Shown: in pieces, positions 48,301 through 51,431 of the stretch
Layout of the letters: the number at the start of each line of letters is the position of its first letter
Numbering within the stretch: the stretch's first letter is position 1
NCBI GenBank assembly: GCA_032622095.1
Contig: CP136067.1
Span: forward strand, 39,725,549 to 39,789,548
Direction of reading: 5' to 3'
Source: Siphonodentalium dalli
Lineage: Eukaryota > Mollusca > Scaphopoda > Gadilida > Siphonodentaliidae
Length of the DNA: 64,000 bases
Translations under genes and position numbers: made by a program
Notes under the pieces: generated by a model
The model's database searches: none
What the model was told of the DNA's origin: nothing
Seen by the model: the letters and a program-made list of their open reading frames with translations, nothing else

Positions 48301-49295
48301 AGTCGCGCATATATACGAGTGAGATATTTAACCCTTTACCCAACAAACCGGCCAAAAACGCCCAAATAAAGCTTCAACAGCCTAAAATATCTTCGGTCTG
48401 TCTCAATAACACCATACAAATATGGATATCATTGGAACCGGTTCATTGACCACATTGTGATGGTTACAGTTATGCCCTGTGCCAATGCATTCTCTTATAT
48501 ATGCGAGTCGACCATAGATCGCCTCGCATATATAAGAGAATGCATTGGCCTAAAAAAAATCTTTTTGTAACACTTTTTACCATTTTTTCTTACATTCTTT
48601 AACAATTTTAGAATTTGTTCTTACATTTTTTATAATATTTTTATAATATTTTTCTACATTCTTTGACAATTTAATCATTTTTAATATGTGTTAAGCCAAT
48701 GCATTCTCTTATATATGCGAGGCGACCTATGGTCGACTCGCATATATAAGAGAATGCATTGGCACAGGGCCGTTCTGTTGGGTAAAGGGTTCACGTTCGA
48801 ATGCCCAGATTACATTATACATAATGTATATATATTCCACCAGAATACGGAATAGCTGTGGCCAGATGTGTCCACCAAGCGATAGAGATTCTCAGATTCA
48901 CCCCAATTTAGACTCCCCCTTATTTACCTAGAATGCACCATAATTCACAACTAAGATATAGAGTTATTCCCATAGCATTGAGAATAATAAACTGCTAGTA
49001 CAGACAAGATCAAAATTAAGCACAAAATACACATCGGTACCTTGATAAAAACAAAATATTCACAGTTTAGTCGACCGGATAAGTTGCTAATACAATGTTT
49101 TGGAGCTTCCTCCAAATGGTATATACAATGGAATAGGTTGTATATTATGTGATCTGGTGATTTGAAAATTAAGTGGGCCTTTAATTCAAGAAGCAAGAAC
49201 CTGTATACATGAACATACCTTGTGTTTGTGCTAATGTCAGACTTATTAATGTTGCGCCAACAATCAGAATCATTGGTAGGTCGGATCGCACGTAT
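226..49295 (-). CDS. Cont: Contactin-like cell adhesion gene (CTLD + 6 Ig + FN3), partial at its 3' end
   Basis: This is a multi-exon gene whose exon set encodes, in order, a signal peptide, a C-type lectin domain, six Ig domains and at least one and a half FN3 domains. That order is the known layout of arthropod and other protostome Contactin; vertebrate contactins lack the lectin domain. In Drosophila, Contactin is a GPI-anchored septate-junction and glial adhesion protein that works with Neurexin IV and Neuroglian; the same role here is inference. Sixteen exons were assigned by reading GT-AG borders on the minus strand, and codon phase is continuous at every junction except around the Ig6 first half. 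The linker FGYLHEF between Ig1 and Ig2 is family-like. FN3-2 second half, later FN3 domains and the GPI signal should lie left of position 1. A transmembrane Ig/FN3 relative is the main alternative, but none is known to me with this lectin domain. Confidence 0.93.
683..812. mobile_element. Family H short inverted-repeat element
   Basis: The sequence GAACGAGGTCCCCAGAG at one end is answered by an inverted match (CTCTGAGGACCTCATTC) at the other, around GATGCTAGCCCGCTGT. A second copy with the same order lies at 52530-52650. No coding capacity; probably a MITE of unknown superfamily. Confidence 0.6.
2023..2146. repeat. Large near-perfect hairpin
   Basis: Two arms of about 60 bases are reverse complements with few mismatches, separated by about 4 bases (ACAG). 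The outer ends read GAACACCTACGGGTTTTGG and CCAAAACCCGTAGGTATTC. This is likely a foldback transposon. Confidence 0.8.
4141..4293 (-). CDS. Cont: Contactin exon: FN3-1, second half
   Basis: The acceptor is TCATTTCAG and the donor is CCATCTC|GTAAGG. The 50 codons include MRRLRLENLLPFVGYTFRIA and AVNELGTSIFSRPS, which carry the tyrosine corner (L-x-P-x-x-x-Y-x-F-R-I-x-A-V-N) that closes an FN3 domain. Phase 1 on both sides, completing Gly with the previous exon and Arg with the next. Confidence 0.93.
4294..6744. other. Intron sequence between FN3-1 halves, outside the array
   Basis: It holds a large hairpin (4366-4505). A diffuse region near 5200-5260 shares the AGACGACAGA...GATAATAA motif with family K elements elsewhere. 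No exon was seen; the rest is unassigned. Confidence 0.55.
4366..4505. repeat. Large hairpin
   Basis: The arms begin CTACAACGAGTCCCCAGTTT and end AAACTGGGGACGAGTTGTAG, with a central stem around TAAATTAGGTC / GACCTAATTTA. It is a foldback element with no coding sequence. Confidence 0.8.
6745..8221 (-). repeat. Array of about 15 copies of the FN3-1 exon 3' part with its 5' splice site
   Basis: Immediately after the donor of 8222-8386, segments of the same exon recur about 15 times. Short units (about 70 bp on the minus strand) run from the ATCATTGAATA part of the exon to ATTCAAGGTAAC. Long units (about 110-120 bp) start further upstream at CACGTGGGCTAAC. The units are almost wholly exonic and end with the first bases of the donor; they join at short shared sequences (AAC or ACC). 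Many copies keep pieces of the FN3 reading frame such as GRPIIEYIIQYHTDY. Copies differ more from each other than in the CTLD array, which suggests an older expansion. Confidence 0.93.
8222..8386 (-). CDS. Cont: Contactin exon: FN3-1, first half
   Basis: The acceptor is TGACATGCAG and the donor is ATTCAAG|GTAACC. The 54 codons begin PPSEPGGLRAESTTV (typical FN3 A strand after Ig6), then SLYITWANGADNGRPIIEY (B-C strands with the conserved Trp) and end SATWRILIQ. Phase 1 on both sides. The 3' two thirds of this exon with its donor is repeated about 15 times in the next 1.5 kb (6745-8221). Confidence 0.93.
8703..8803. repeat. Hairpin with arms TTCTTGTACTCGT...
   Basis: The arm TTCTTGTACTCGTCTAGG is matched by CCTGGACGAGTACAAGAA, with an inner stem GTTGTGGTGA/TCACCACAAC. 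It shares the AAGTCATATTGGACTCGA motif with the smaller inverted repeat 100 bp to its left. Confidence 0.75.
8880..9035. repeat. Degenerate tandem repeat, about 21-24 bp unit
   Basis: About six to seven units of the type CACACCAGATGATATTTCTG, with variable spacing. It does not resemble the neighbouring exon ends, so it is unlike the junction arrays. Confidence 0.7.
9768..9886 (-). CDS. Cont: Contactin exon: Ig6, second half
   Basis: The 39 full codons read ENNNGLYIRNAVLDHGG then RYECRVESPAGVTSASADLT and end TVI, the E-F-G strands with the second cysteine. The donor is GTTATAG|GTAAGT. Two acceptors are possible. GGTAACAG at 9887 gives phase 2 and joins the candidate Ig6 first half; CACTACAG at 9895 gives phase 0. 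The first is preferred because of the phase match. Confidence 0.88.
10335..10414 (-). pseudogene. Possible Ig6 first-half exon with a reading-frame problem
   Basis: The stretch ends at a donor TGGAG|GTAAAT and encodes LNCDLHDNMSDVSSIWF then CNPFTNW. This fits the C...D...V-x-IW pattern of the contactin Ig6 first half. Its phase-2 end joins correctly to 9768-9886. Upstream, the frame meets a TAA at 10417-10415 before any usable AG acceptor. In another frame just upstream, RVTINL looks like the expected strand B. So the exon may be interrupted, the sequence may contain an error, or the match may be chance. No better Ig6 first half was found between 9900 and 15068. Confidence 0.35.
10464..10590. 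mobile_element. Family E foldback element, copy 1
   Basis: The sequence GGATGTTGATTTGGTTGCGT is partly mirrored by AACAAAATCAACATCC about 100 bases later, with GGTCTGACATTTTGTGTGGA in the middle. Other copies lie at 25793-25915 (full) and 15553-15610 (partial). No coding capacity. Confidence 0.65.
11729..12232. mobile_element. Family F MITE, about 500 bp, copy 1
   Basis: The terminal inverted repeats read TTAAAGGTACGGGAGGCCTT and AAGGCCTCCCGTGCCTTTAA. Inside are two copies of ATAAAGAGCGTT. Two further copies at 53033-53548 and 54123-54624 are in the opposite orientation and share order and length. No ORF. Confidence 0.75.
12401..12599. mobile_element. piggyBac-like MITE (subfamily TTAA-CATG), copy 1
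   Basis: The ends read TTAACACTTTCATGG and CCATGGAAGGGTTAA-type (observed TCATGGAAGGGTTAA), with TTAA at both edges. TTAA target sites and CCCTTT ends are typical of the piggyBac superfamily. The inside has a degenerate copy of the ATGCGAG hairpin core seen in the other subfamilies. The second copy is at 28953-29171. Confidence 0.65.
12845..13130 (-). pseudogene. LINE 3' fragment (minus strand)
   Basis: The sequence from ACAAGATACAACAATTTATTG to the CACTATCGTGT stretch matches, with changes, the region at 33035-33230. That second region carries the C-terminal coding end of a LINE reverse transcriptase. Here the coding part is broken by stops and only the tail remains. Confidence 0.6.
13396..13945. 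mobile_element. G-run/C-run bounded repeat, longest copy
   Basis: It starts with a G run of 14 and ends with a C run of 9-10. In between are repeated pieces rich in GGGGTGGGTGG and TTTTTTCCxGGCACGTATG. Shorter pieces of the same family occur at 23896-24085, 25332-25437, 38930-39030, 40560-40690 and 42105-42240. No coding capacity; superfamily unknown. Confidence 0.6.
14080..14197. repeat. Hairpin
   Basis: The arms include ATTGATCTATG/CATGTAGATCAAT and TGTATCAGCAGATGAACAAC against GTTGTTCGCCTGCTGATACA. It is a foldback element in the Ig5-Ig6 intron. Confidence 0.75.
15069..15359 (-). CDS. Cont: Contactin exon: Ig5
   Basis: The acceptor is TCTACTTCAG and the donor is GTGGTTG|GTGGGT. The 96 codons cover a full Ig domain: FAPSFAKNPLDPSVLASEGG, ITIVCKPEAAPTPTIAWLHD, DGSLVITQVTQADRGRYMC, ending STYLDVV. 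Phase 1 on both sides, giving the same symmetrical exon class as Ig4. Confidence 0.94.
15360..16019. other. Intron between Ig4 and Ig5
   Basis: A short intron with a partial family E element at 15553-15610 and a small direct repeat (CATAATACGCCAAT). Nothing else recognised. Confidence 0.6.
16020..16292 (-). CDS. Cont: Contactin exon: Ig4
   Basis: The acceptor is TTTTTCAG and the donor is GTTTTTG|GTGAGT. A whole Ig domain lies in one 90-codon exon: KPSFVFPLGDQYTDIG at the start, LTWRCEAEAVPAPTYAWYKN with first Cys and Trp, LIIYNLDQQRDDGMYQCAAT with second Cys, ending QLRVF. Phase 1 on both sides, so it is a symmetrical exon. Confidence 0.94.
16528..17480. repeat. 68-bp tandem array, about 14 copies
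   Basis: The unit reads TTTAACCCTTTCTATACTAA, then AGCATCATTGATGAGTAGTT and ATCCCATAGGAAATGTTCAG, ending in ATAATAAG. Units diverge by several percent. The right end runs into a family K transposon segment (TTGAACTTATTATCTAAACA at about 17495-17530), and single related units sit at 10843-10925 and 40430-40540. The array therefore seems to have grown from one end of a family K element. Confidence 0.85.
17798..18016. mobile_element. piggyBac-like MITE (subfamily GTGCC), copy with its own hairpin
   Basis: The ends read TTAACCCTTTCAGTGCC and GGCACTGAAAGGGTTAA with TTAA at both edges. The stem continues as TTGTATCAACCCATATTTCC and its complement, so the whole 219-bp element folds back on itself. 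The centre has AGAGCTCTTTCC/GGAAAGAGCTCT. The element 58135-58387 has the same ends but the ATGCGAG core. Confidence 0.85.
18387..18574 (-). CDS. Cont: Contactin exon: Ig3, second half
   Basis: The acceptor is TCTCATTGACAG and the donor is ATCGAAG|GTGAGA. The 62 codons begin LPLVYKWSRDNGELPENH (core Trp), continue EDNNRVLIIHEATLRD (strand E) and RGWYRCHVS (second cysteine), and end HYLNIE. Phase 2 in, phase 1 out. Confidence 0.92.
18738..19234. mobile_element. Long-inverted-repeat element, about 500 bp
   Basis: The left arm (AGATCACTTCTAGTGGACAT, then the AATCAGAGGAGTGG region, about 65 bases) is matched in reverse at 19170-19234 (CCACTCCTCTGATTGGATTA, then TCCACTAGAAGTGAT). No ORF inside; non-autonomous DNA transposon of unknown family. 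Confidence 0.65.
19256..19347. repeat. Interstitial telomere-like tract (CCCTAA)n
   Basis: About 90 bases of degenerate CCCTAA units (CTAACCCTAACTCTAACCCC, then ACCCTAACCCTAACCCTAAC at the right end). TTAGGG is the ancestral animal telomere repeat. The purest units are at the right end. It lies 22 bp from a long-inverted-repeat element. Confidence 0.85.
19992..20130 (-). CDS. Candidate alternative or decayed copy of the Ig3 first-half exon
   Basis: The stretch is open for 45 codons, bounded by a weak acceptor (CTTGTGAG) and a donor GGCAA|GTACAA. It has the same in/out phases (1 and 2) as the true exon at 21201-21306. Its last 30 codons align without gaps to that exon with about 9-10 identities, including VI near the start and VxVKCLDYGK against VRLECLAYGK. 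It sits between the true exon and the Ig3 second half, where a mutually exclusive exon would be. It could equally be a degenerate duplicate or chance; the splice sites are poorer than those of the other exons. Confidence 0.35.
20225..20815. mobile_element. Family G repeat with an internal 147-bp tandem duplication
   Basis: This shares TTGATATACGGTTTTAATAA at one end and GATCTGGGGTTCGAAATTTA-type sequence at the other with copies at 39352-39770, 48853-49184 and pieces at 1495-2825. In this copy a block starting TAGAGTTATTCCCCTTCGGC occurs at 20461 and again at 20608 (period 147), almost unchanged, so the duplication is recent. The inside also holds the short palindrome TATATCTTAAGATATA. Confidence 0.7.
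21201..21306 (-). CDS. Cont: Contactin exon: Ig3, first half
   Basis: The acceptor is CTCATGTAG and the donor is TATGGCAA|GTAAGT. The 34 codons read ANDFGPVIHSDFIYVY then PTVPLQGTLVRLECLAYG, the A-B strands of an Ig domain with the first cysteine. Phase 1 in, phase 2 out; the split codon makes Lys with the next exon (YGK-LPLVYKW). A possible diverged copy of this exon, with the same phases, lies at 19992-20130 in the next intron. Confidence 0.9.
21307..23591. other. Intron between Ig2 and Ig3
   Basis: It holds the 66-bp array (22195-23050) and a family K end at about 21900-21990. No exon was seen in the remainder. Confidence 0.6.
22195..23050. repeat. 66-bp tandem array, 13 near-identical copies
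   Basis: The unit begins TTTCATTGCAAGAATAGCTG and ends CATCCAAAATTGTTGCGCGG. Only about four positions vary (AAG/ACG, GCTG/ACTG, ACCAC/ACAAC, TTTC/TTCC). Three successive units at the right end share the ACTG...ACAAC variant. Because 66 is a multiple of three, an open frame of 283 codons runs through it on the minus strand (22-residue repeat), but nothing else suggests a gene. Its sequence does not match any neighbouring exon end. Confidence 0.95.
23592..23831 (-). CDS. Cont: Contactin exon: Ig2, second half
   Basis: The acceptor is TTTTGTAG and the donor is GGGGAGA|GTGAGT. The 79 codons begin VYYLWAMG (core tryptophan) and include NGKLYFSETQSTDSG followed by IYGCTVSLVS (second cysteine). 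They end PPMRGSPGMTLTITGE. The NGKLYF...DSGIYGC pattern is the standard Ig E-F strand signature. Phase 1 on both sides. The intron after it carries the 66-bp array. Confidence 0.93.
24418..24614. repeat. Large foldback element, about 197 bp
   Basis: The arms TACAGTAATGCCCTAATTAA and TTAATTAGGGCATTACTGTA are perfect over 20 bases, and the stem continues through CCACAGCAGAATAAT and TTTTCAGGATTTAGT. The loop is around GGAGAGCTTTCCGATGAATG. A related shorter copy lies at 59454-59569. Confidence 0.9.
25793..25915. mobile_element. Family E foldback element, copy 3
   Basis: The sequence GATGATTTTGTTGCGTTCCA is mirrored by TGGAAAGCAAACAAATCAAC, with CACAAAATGTCAGACCAAG inside. It is the same family as 10464-10590. 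Confidence 0.65.
26065..27560 (+). pseudogene. Decayed Ty3/gypsy retrotransposon pol fragment
   Basis: The pieces appear in pol order on the plus strand but in different frames. Reverse transcriptase has the AFEAKYGLHE and PYGMAN blocks, and the YIDD active-site box (26248-26260) is in a shifted frame. The RT-RNase H junction block has FVWSDKCQTAFE at about 26560-26600. The integrase core starts around 27075 with NKFILLVVDALTNWIEVLP, then QSEIMNKTLLEMIKAFS near 27370-27430 and the end of integrase near 27530. Stops and frameshifts break it several times. No LTR pair was recognised. It is transcribed opposite to the host gene. Confidence 0.85.
28209..28304 (-). CDS. Cont: Contactin exon: Ig2, first half
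   Basis: The acceptor is GTTCCAG and the donor is AGCCCAG|GTATGG. It encodes LHEFSNVVHGGVEAKL and then YDGTYLSCRPPEYSP, the A-B strand half of Ig2 with the first cysteine. Splitting an Ig domain in its middle is usual in this family. Phase 1 on both sides: the first two bases complete Tyr, and the last base joins the next exon to give Ala. Confidence 0.9.
28305..29831. other. Intron between Ig1 and Ig2
   Basis: It has the piggyBac-like MITE at 28953-29171 and the (A)TAAAGAGCGTT motif near 28735; otherwise unassigned. Confidence 0.6.
28953..29171. mobile_element. piggyBac-like MITE (subfamily TTAA-CATG), copy 2
   Basis: The right end reads CATGAAAGGGTTAA with TTAA, and the left part shares GGCGGGAGCTGCGCTGGTGC with 12401-12599. 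The inside carries a decayed ATGCGAG-type hairpin (TATTTGCGAGTCTCCCATAG against its complement CTCGCATATA). Confidence 0.65.
29832..30161 (-). CDS. Cont: Contactin exon: Ig1
   Basis: The acceptor is TTATTTCAG and the donor is TTCGGAT|GTGAGT. The 109 full codons hold a whole Ig domain. It begins FGSTNLDSESSLKGPSF; strand B is YIECLADG, the W is in YKWFR, and strand F is DAGVYQCMAYN. It ends VSLSFG, which joins the next exon as FGYLHEF, the short hinge typical between contactin Ig1 and Ig2. Phase 1 on both sides. Confidence 0.93.
30162..31472. other. Intron between the CTLD and Ig1
   Basis: It carries several AAAGAGCGTT/AACGCTCTTT motifs (for example near 30175, 30420 and 31225-31270). A possible inverted pair occurs around ACCTCTACTCTGACTAATGCC (30655) and GGGCGTTAGCCAGAGTAGAG (31134), about 500 bp apart, suggesting another MITE. 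No exon was seen. Confidence 0.5.
31473..31586 (-). CDS. Cont: Contactin exon: CTLD part 4 (C-terminal)
   Basis: The acceptor is CTTTACAG and the donor is GATATTA|GTAAGA. It encodes IESNYGWTKVNYFSANSY and then ICEVDIHEAYRIYQ. YICE is the classic last strand of a CTLD with its final core cysteine. Before it, the usual C-x-W-N-D calcium site is replaced by YGWTKV, so the inner disulfide and calcium site appear absent. That fits a protein-binding rather than sugar-binding lectin fold. Phase 1 on both sides. Confidence 0.9.
32350..32960 (-). pseudogene. Decayed LINE reverse transcriptase
   Basis: On the minus strand MDSAKAFDRPWHSGLM (about 32700-32655) and YVNGLLLKLTATQQGFAIH (about 32490-32430) are followed by PTTADDIAIVSLPKAGL (about 32410-32355). 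These are the RT palm motifs, with the YADD box changed to TADD. Frameshifts and gaps separate the blocks. No apurinic endonuclease region was seen. Confidence 0.8.
33035..33430 (-). pseudogene. LINE C-terminal coding end and 3' UTR fragment
   Basis: The open frame at 33157-33408 encodes a Cys/His block, CSMCDKQCVESEMHF then IIECNAYDDLRSNLF. This C-terminal zinc-knuckle-like block recurs at the end of LINE proteins in marine invertebrates. The tail towards 33035 matches 12845-13130. It lies upstream of the RT remains in the minus-strand sense, so it belongs to a different insertion or a rearranged one. Confidence 0.75.
33691..33712. repeat. (AATTC)n microsatellite
   Basis: Four to five units of CAATT, followed by AATGTATTTCTG. 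This kind of run often marks the 3' tail of a retroelement, but no body was recognised. Confidence 0.6.
34490..38604 (-). repeat. Array of about 90 copies of the CTLD exon 3 / 5' splice-site junction (45/46 bp)
   Basis: This is a near-perfect tandem array filling the start of the intron after 38605-38759. Read on the minus strand, each unit holds a copy of the exon's last 27 bases (GATACCACGTGGCGTACACC, then TATTCAG), the donor GTAAGA and 11-12 intron bases. The true donor is the first member, and the copies continue for 4.1 kb; the copy number is estimated from length, not counted. Units are 45 bp (TGAACTCG on the plus strand) or 46 bp (TGAACCTCG/TGAACCTAG). The copies carry CACGTG where the exon has CACATG. 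Runs of 45-bp units give open 15-residue repeats (core AYTYSGKISEFRYHV), but 46-bp units break the frame, so the array is not itself coding. Confidence 0.95.
38605..38759 (-). CDS. Cont: Contactin exon: CTLD part 3
   Basis: The acceptor is TTTTGTTGTAG and the donor is TATTCAG|GTAAGA. The exon encodes SHTWLTSGVQDMLDGSYRW then TGDGTPASIELF and ends HMAYTYSG. This is the CTLD segment that normally carries the W-x-W-x-G core. No EPN or QPD calcium/sugar triad is seen, and there is no cysteine in this exon. Phase 2 in and phase 1 out agree with the neighbours. The last 27 exon bases and the donor are the founder of the 45/46-bp array that fills the next 4.1 kb. Confidence 0.92.
39352..39770. mobile_element. 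Family G repeat, copy 3
   Basis: It runs from TTGATATACGGTTTTAATAA to GATCTGGAGTTCGAAAATTA/AGTGCGCCTTTAAA. It matches 20225-20815 without that copy's internal duplication. The (T)AACTCTATATCTTAAAATATAG palindrome sits in its middle. Confidence 0.7.
39785..40241. mobile_element. Family A MITE with two hairpins, copy 1
   Basis: The terminal inverted repeats read TGACCCGCCATATCAAATCC and GGATTTGATATGGCGGGTCA. Just inside each end sits one hairpin of about 70 bases made of CCAATGCATTCTCTTATATA, TGCGAG and its complement around a GTCGACC/GGTCGCC centre. The second copy, 42668-43124, has the same order. Confidence 0.85.
41402..41728 (-). other. Open frame with a C2H2-like zinc-finger block (gene or transposon remnant)
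   Basis: The 108-codon frame encodes NRPYTCTCPLCNVVYWTY then HMETHYKNKHPGSDCP. The spacing C-x2-C-x12-H-x2-H is close to C2H2 and the block looks like true coding sequence by composition. It sits inside a contactin intron on the same strand, but CTLD exons 2 and 3 join in phase without it. I do not recognise the parent gene; a transposon-encoded or retrocopied finger protein is the likeliest source. Confidence 0.4.
42358..42523 (-). repeat. Array of nine copies of the CTLD exon 2 / 5' splice-site junction (16-22 bp)
   Basis: Immediately after the donor of 42524-42609, nine short units follow. On the minus strand each reads GGGATT(CATC)CAG then GTAGGTC, which is the exon's last 13 bases (or 9 in the shorter units) plus the first 7 intron bases. 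Several units lack the CATC. One copy has a changed donor (TTAGGT) and others have small changes. The array ends at about 42358 in ordinary intron sequence. Confidence 0.9.
42524..42609 (-). CDS. Cont: Contactin exon: CTLD part 2
   Basis: The acceptor is ATATTTCCAG and the donor is TCATCCAG|GTAGGT. The 28 full codons read GYGSTLVSVNSVNEEQF then ILQTLTKRDSS, the CTLD helix region (pattern LVSVNS-xEE-F, as in other lectin folds). The exon starts in phase 0 and ends in phase 2. Directly downstream of the donor, nine more copies of the last exon bases plus donor follow as a tandem array (42358-42523). The upstream side is crowded too: a MITE starts only about 58 bp from the acceptor. Confidence 0.88.
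42668..43124. mobile_element. Family A MITE with two hairpins, copy 2
   Basis: It has the same structure as 39785-40241, with ends TGACCCGCCATATCAAATCC and its complement. It begins only about 58 bp upstream of the acceptor of CTLD exon 2, so the branch point of that exon must lie in the narrow gap or in the element itself. Confidence 0.85.
44165..44790. repeat. Direct repeat, about 260-bp period, two and a half copies
   Basis: Copies begin CACACCGGGCCGACCATGGT near 44188 and 44445; each has the small palindrome GGGCCGACCATGGTT...CGGCCC and then ATCGCAAAATCCTAG, TTGGAAATTTC and CAGTTTTT(TT)GACTGGCCAC. A third partial copy starts near 44690. No coding capacity. Confidence 0.7.
45361..45507. 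repeat. Large hairpin, about 147 bp
   Basis: The arms begin ATATATAGTATAGATATATG and end CATATCTATACTATATAT, with an inner stem ACGTCTCCGAGACATGCCGA / TCGGCATGTCTCAGAGACGT. It is a foldback element. Confidence 0.85.
45590..45672 (+). mobile_element. tRNA-like SINE head
   Basis: TAGCTTCGGTGGCCGTGTGG contains a box A-like element and GGTTCTAATCCCC a box B-like element, about 40 bases apart as in a tRNA. It does not look like a full tRNA: the acceptor stem does not pair well. A SINE promoter is more likely than a functional tRNA gene. Confidence 0.55.
46371..46393 (-). repeat. Single duplication of the CTLD exon 1 donor junction, with a CA run
   Basis: The true junction is TTCG|GTATGTGTCGTC. 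Seventeen bases further into the intron the sequence ATTCGGTATGTG recurs and runs into a (CA)n/(TG)n microsatellite at about 46358-46372. One duplication of this size could be chance, but it follows the same pattern as the three larger arrays in this gene. Confidence 0.55.
46394..46488 (-). CDS. Cont: Contactin exon: CTLD part 1
   Basis: The acceptor is TTTTCCAG and the donor is TTCG|GTATGT. The exon encodes the start of a long-form C-type lectin domain: CPIDWERFGGHCYLF supplies the extra N-terminal cysteine pair, and AATSKC supplies the first core cysteine. It begins in phase 1 and ends on a codon boundary, matching both neighbours. Seventeen bases past the donor a second copy of the junction appears (46371-46380), followed by a short CA run; see findings. 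Confidence 0.9.
46836..47528. mobile_element. Family M inverted-repeat element, about 690 bp
   Basis: The left end GGCGCACACGATCCTGATTG and the right end CAATCGGGATCGTGTGCACC are inverted repeats. Next to each end lie further inverted pieces (GATTAATCCGACTGCAGG; GGCAGCCGGATTTAACTGG; and GGATCCGATTTAATCGGAC). No ORF worth calling. Confidence 0.65.
48328..48792. mobile_element. piggyBac-like MITE (subfamily CCCAACA), copy 1
   Basis: It starts TTAACCCTTTACCCAACA and ends TGTTGGGTAAAGGGTT (the last TTAA has decayed to TTCA). Inside are CCGGCCAAA.. sequence and two hairpins of the CCAATGCATTCTCTTATATA type, the same core as the family A MITEs. Further copies: 51677-52061, 53545-53944, 57597-57994. 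Confidence 0.85.
48853..49184. mobile_element. Family G repeat, copy 4
   Basis: It shares GTGTCCACCAAGCGATAGAG with the piece at 1495 and ends GAAAATTAAGTGGGCCTTTA. It ends about 35 bp from the donor of the signal-peptide exon. Confidence 0.65.
49219..49295 (-). CDS. Cont: Contactin exon: signal peptide
   Basis: The exon opens after a TTTTGCAG acceptor and ends at CACAAG|GTATGT. The start codon chosen is at 49273-49271 because a typical signal peptide follows at once: MILIVGATLISLTLAQTQ, with a hydrophobic core and a likely cleavage site near LAQ. The 22 bases before the ATG are then 5' UTR, so at least one upstream non-coding exon must lie to the right. No in-frame upstream ATG is seen in this exon. 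It ends one base into a codon; with the next exon this makes Asp, giving ...QTQ-DCPIDW. A family G repeat (48853-49184) ends about 35 bp beyond the donor. Confidence 0.85.
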
Positions 49296-49745
49296 CTGCA
49301 AAATAAATGGTTTCTATTTGAGATAAAGTCACAATCCGTAACATATTACAGAGATGTGTACAGACAATGCACATTCAATGCTTAATGTGTGTGAACAAAT
49401 TATTTTATTATACCTCATATTAAAAGCCTATGTTAATTTCCCATAGGGTGTGATTTTACAATTTGCAATGTTTCCCGCCCATGAAACATTGCCGGTCACC
49501 ATTTTTTGCAATGTTTACCGACCGAAAGAGCCCGAACATGTTCACGGAAGCACCCGAACGAAATTGTATGACGTATTTTGACCGTGACATTCAAACCGGA
49601 AACCCCAAATCGTCACGATTCAGACGACTTCCGCATTCTTCAAAGTAAACATCATGGATGCCGGTGTCAAATCGAAGTGATTCGCGGATGTTTCACCCGA
49701 TGATATTTCGAAACTTATAGACGAAAAAGACTATGGTTATTCGGT

Positions 49746-49898
49746 ATAATAAAAACAATGGTGACCTGGCTCGAGGGCAACATTGCGGATAGTCTCCCCT
49801 TGGAACCAATGTCGCCCTCGGCTCCGCCTCGGGAGACATTGGTTCCTCGGGGAGACAATCCGCAATGTTGCCCTCGAGTCAGGTCACCATTTTTATAA
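49746..49898. repeat. Large hairpin with GC-rich stem
   Basis: The arms ACAATGGTGACCTGGCTCGA and TCGAGTCAGGTCACCATTTT are followed inward by GGGCAACATTGCGGATAGTC and its complement, then ACCAATGTC...GACATTGGT. It is a foldback element, more GC-rich than most of its surroundings. Confidence 0.85.
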
Positions 49899-51431
49899 TG
49901 TCTTTTCGAAATGGACATGTATCAATCGGAATGGCACATTAAGATACTACTCAACTCAGATTATGGCCTATGCTTGGGTTCGAACCCGCACCACATGCTA
50001 CGATGATTGTATCCGCAATCTAACCAGTCTCTTTGAAAATGCTATGAATATCCTAACGGATGTAGAAGTGTCCACTAAATTTCATTTCTACAACGACGCG
50101 GAATTCCCAACGTGGCGTAATAAACTGTTTCCAAATATGGAGTGTATTGCTGGCGCAGTAAATGTTTGGGAGAATAGTGTAGTACTTAGAAATAGTTATA
50201 AATACAACAAGATGCGAAAGAATAATCAGTCACGAATATCGTTAATTGATAAAAACTCGAAGATGATGTCTTTTATATTGCGATGAGTAAAATGAGATAT
50301 GGATATATCGCCTGTATTCAGTTTTCCAACAATTGTTGAGTTTGACAATGAGTGGGAAACTTGTTAACACGTCATTGACATCTGGTCTGTGAAGTGATCT
50401 CTTATGCCATAAACCAATGAAATCACGCACGTGATTCGCCCCTATCCAATGAAATGGGGGGGGGGGGGTCCTATCAATTCAGTAACTGATTATGAATGAG
50501 ATATCCAGAGACGTAAATAAAGTAAAATATTCGTCGGCTTTTTAAAGAGACTGCGATCTAACCATCTTGGATACGAGTATCTGTAGTATAATGGGCGACA
50601 CATGCATTCTATATCGAATAGCCGGGGACGCTGACTCAGTGTTAATGTTCATTGCATCAATGCAAACTACATGCAGGGTTTATCTCCCTTGATGACTCGG
50701 TAAGACCGCTGCTATCGGCGACATTTCACCCACATTTGGTGGACTTCAGCGATATTAAAATATATACTAAGCGAACAGAGCAACGTGTTGCCCTTGGTAA
50801 GCCCACAAAATATCGAAACAAAAATTTGGACCTTATGTTTGAAAACTATATTTCGAAACGGTGTGATTCGGTTCTCCCGTTATTTTAACAACACAAAGGT
50901 ATAAACGCACGTGTACGACATTGTCACAACTCGAACGTCAAGTCAAATTCTTCCAAAAGCTTCCATTTTGACGTGTAGCTTGCGAAAATCATCAACAAAA
51001 CTACCGCTCTGATTTTCCTTGCTGTCATTATGTTTTAGTGTGGGAATTGTTCTCAAAGCACATAGAAAATTTGACTTTGGAGCGATCGTGTTTCGCCATT
51101 TTTGCTGGAAAATCCCATGCTAAATATAGAAACACAGACTAGTACCCAGCCGGTTACAGAATCAGCAAGGAAGCATGACTGGTGCGCTCTGGCAGAGATT
51201 GGCATCAATGTGCGCTGACCAATTATCATTTCTTATCGAAATGGCCATGCATGCATTGTCGATCGGAATGGAACATTGAGATATCCCTGAAAAATGAAGC
51301 TTGGACATCGGCCGCGATTATCGCCCTTGTCGTGGTTCGAACCCAAATGCTCGCCTCGTATTTATTATATAACCCAGACTACGATAACAGTATATATAAT
51401 ACACTATACACTATATGCAGGCTTGGTTAAA

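Larger units (their letters stand above)
46489..49218. other. Intron between the signal peptide exon and CTLD exon 1
   Basis: It carries a family M inverted-repeat element (46836-47528), a piggyBac-like MITE (48328-48792) and a family G element (48853-49184). No exon was seen. Confidence 0.6.

Noticed and set aside
49783-50286. A 167-codon plus-strand open frame as a gene
   Set aside because: Its first third lies in a hairpin and the rest overlaps repeat-like DNA with a box B-like GGTTCGAACC. No domain was recognised and there are no splice signals.
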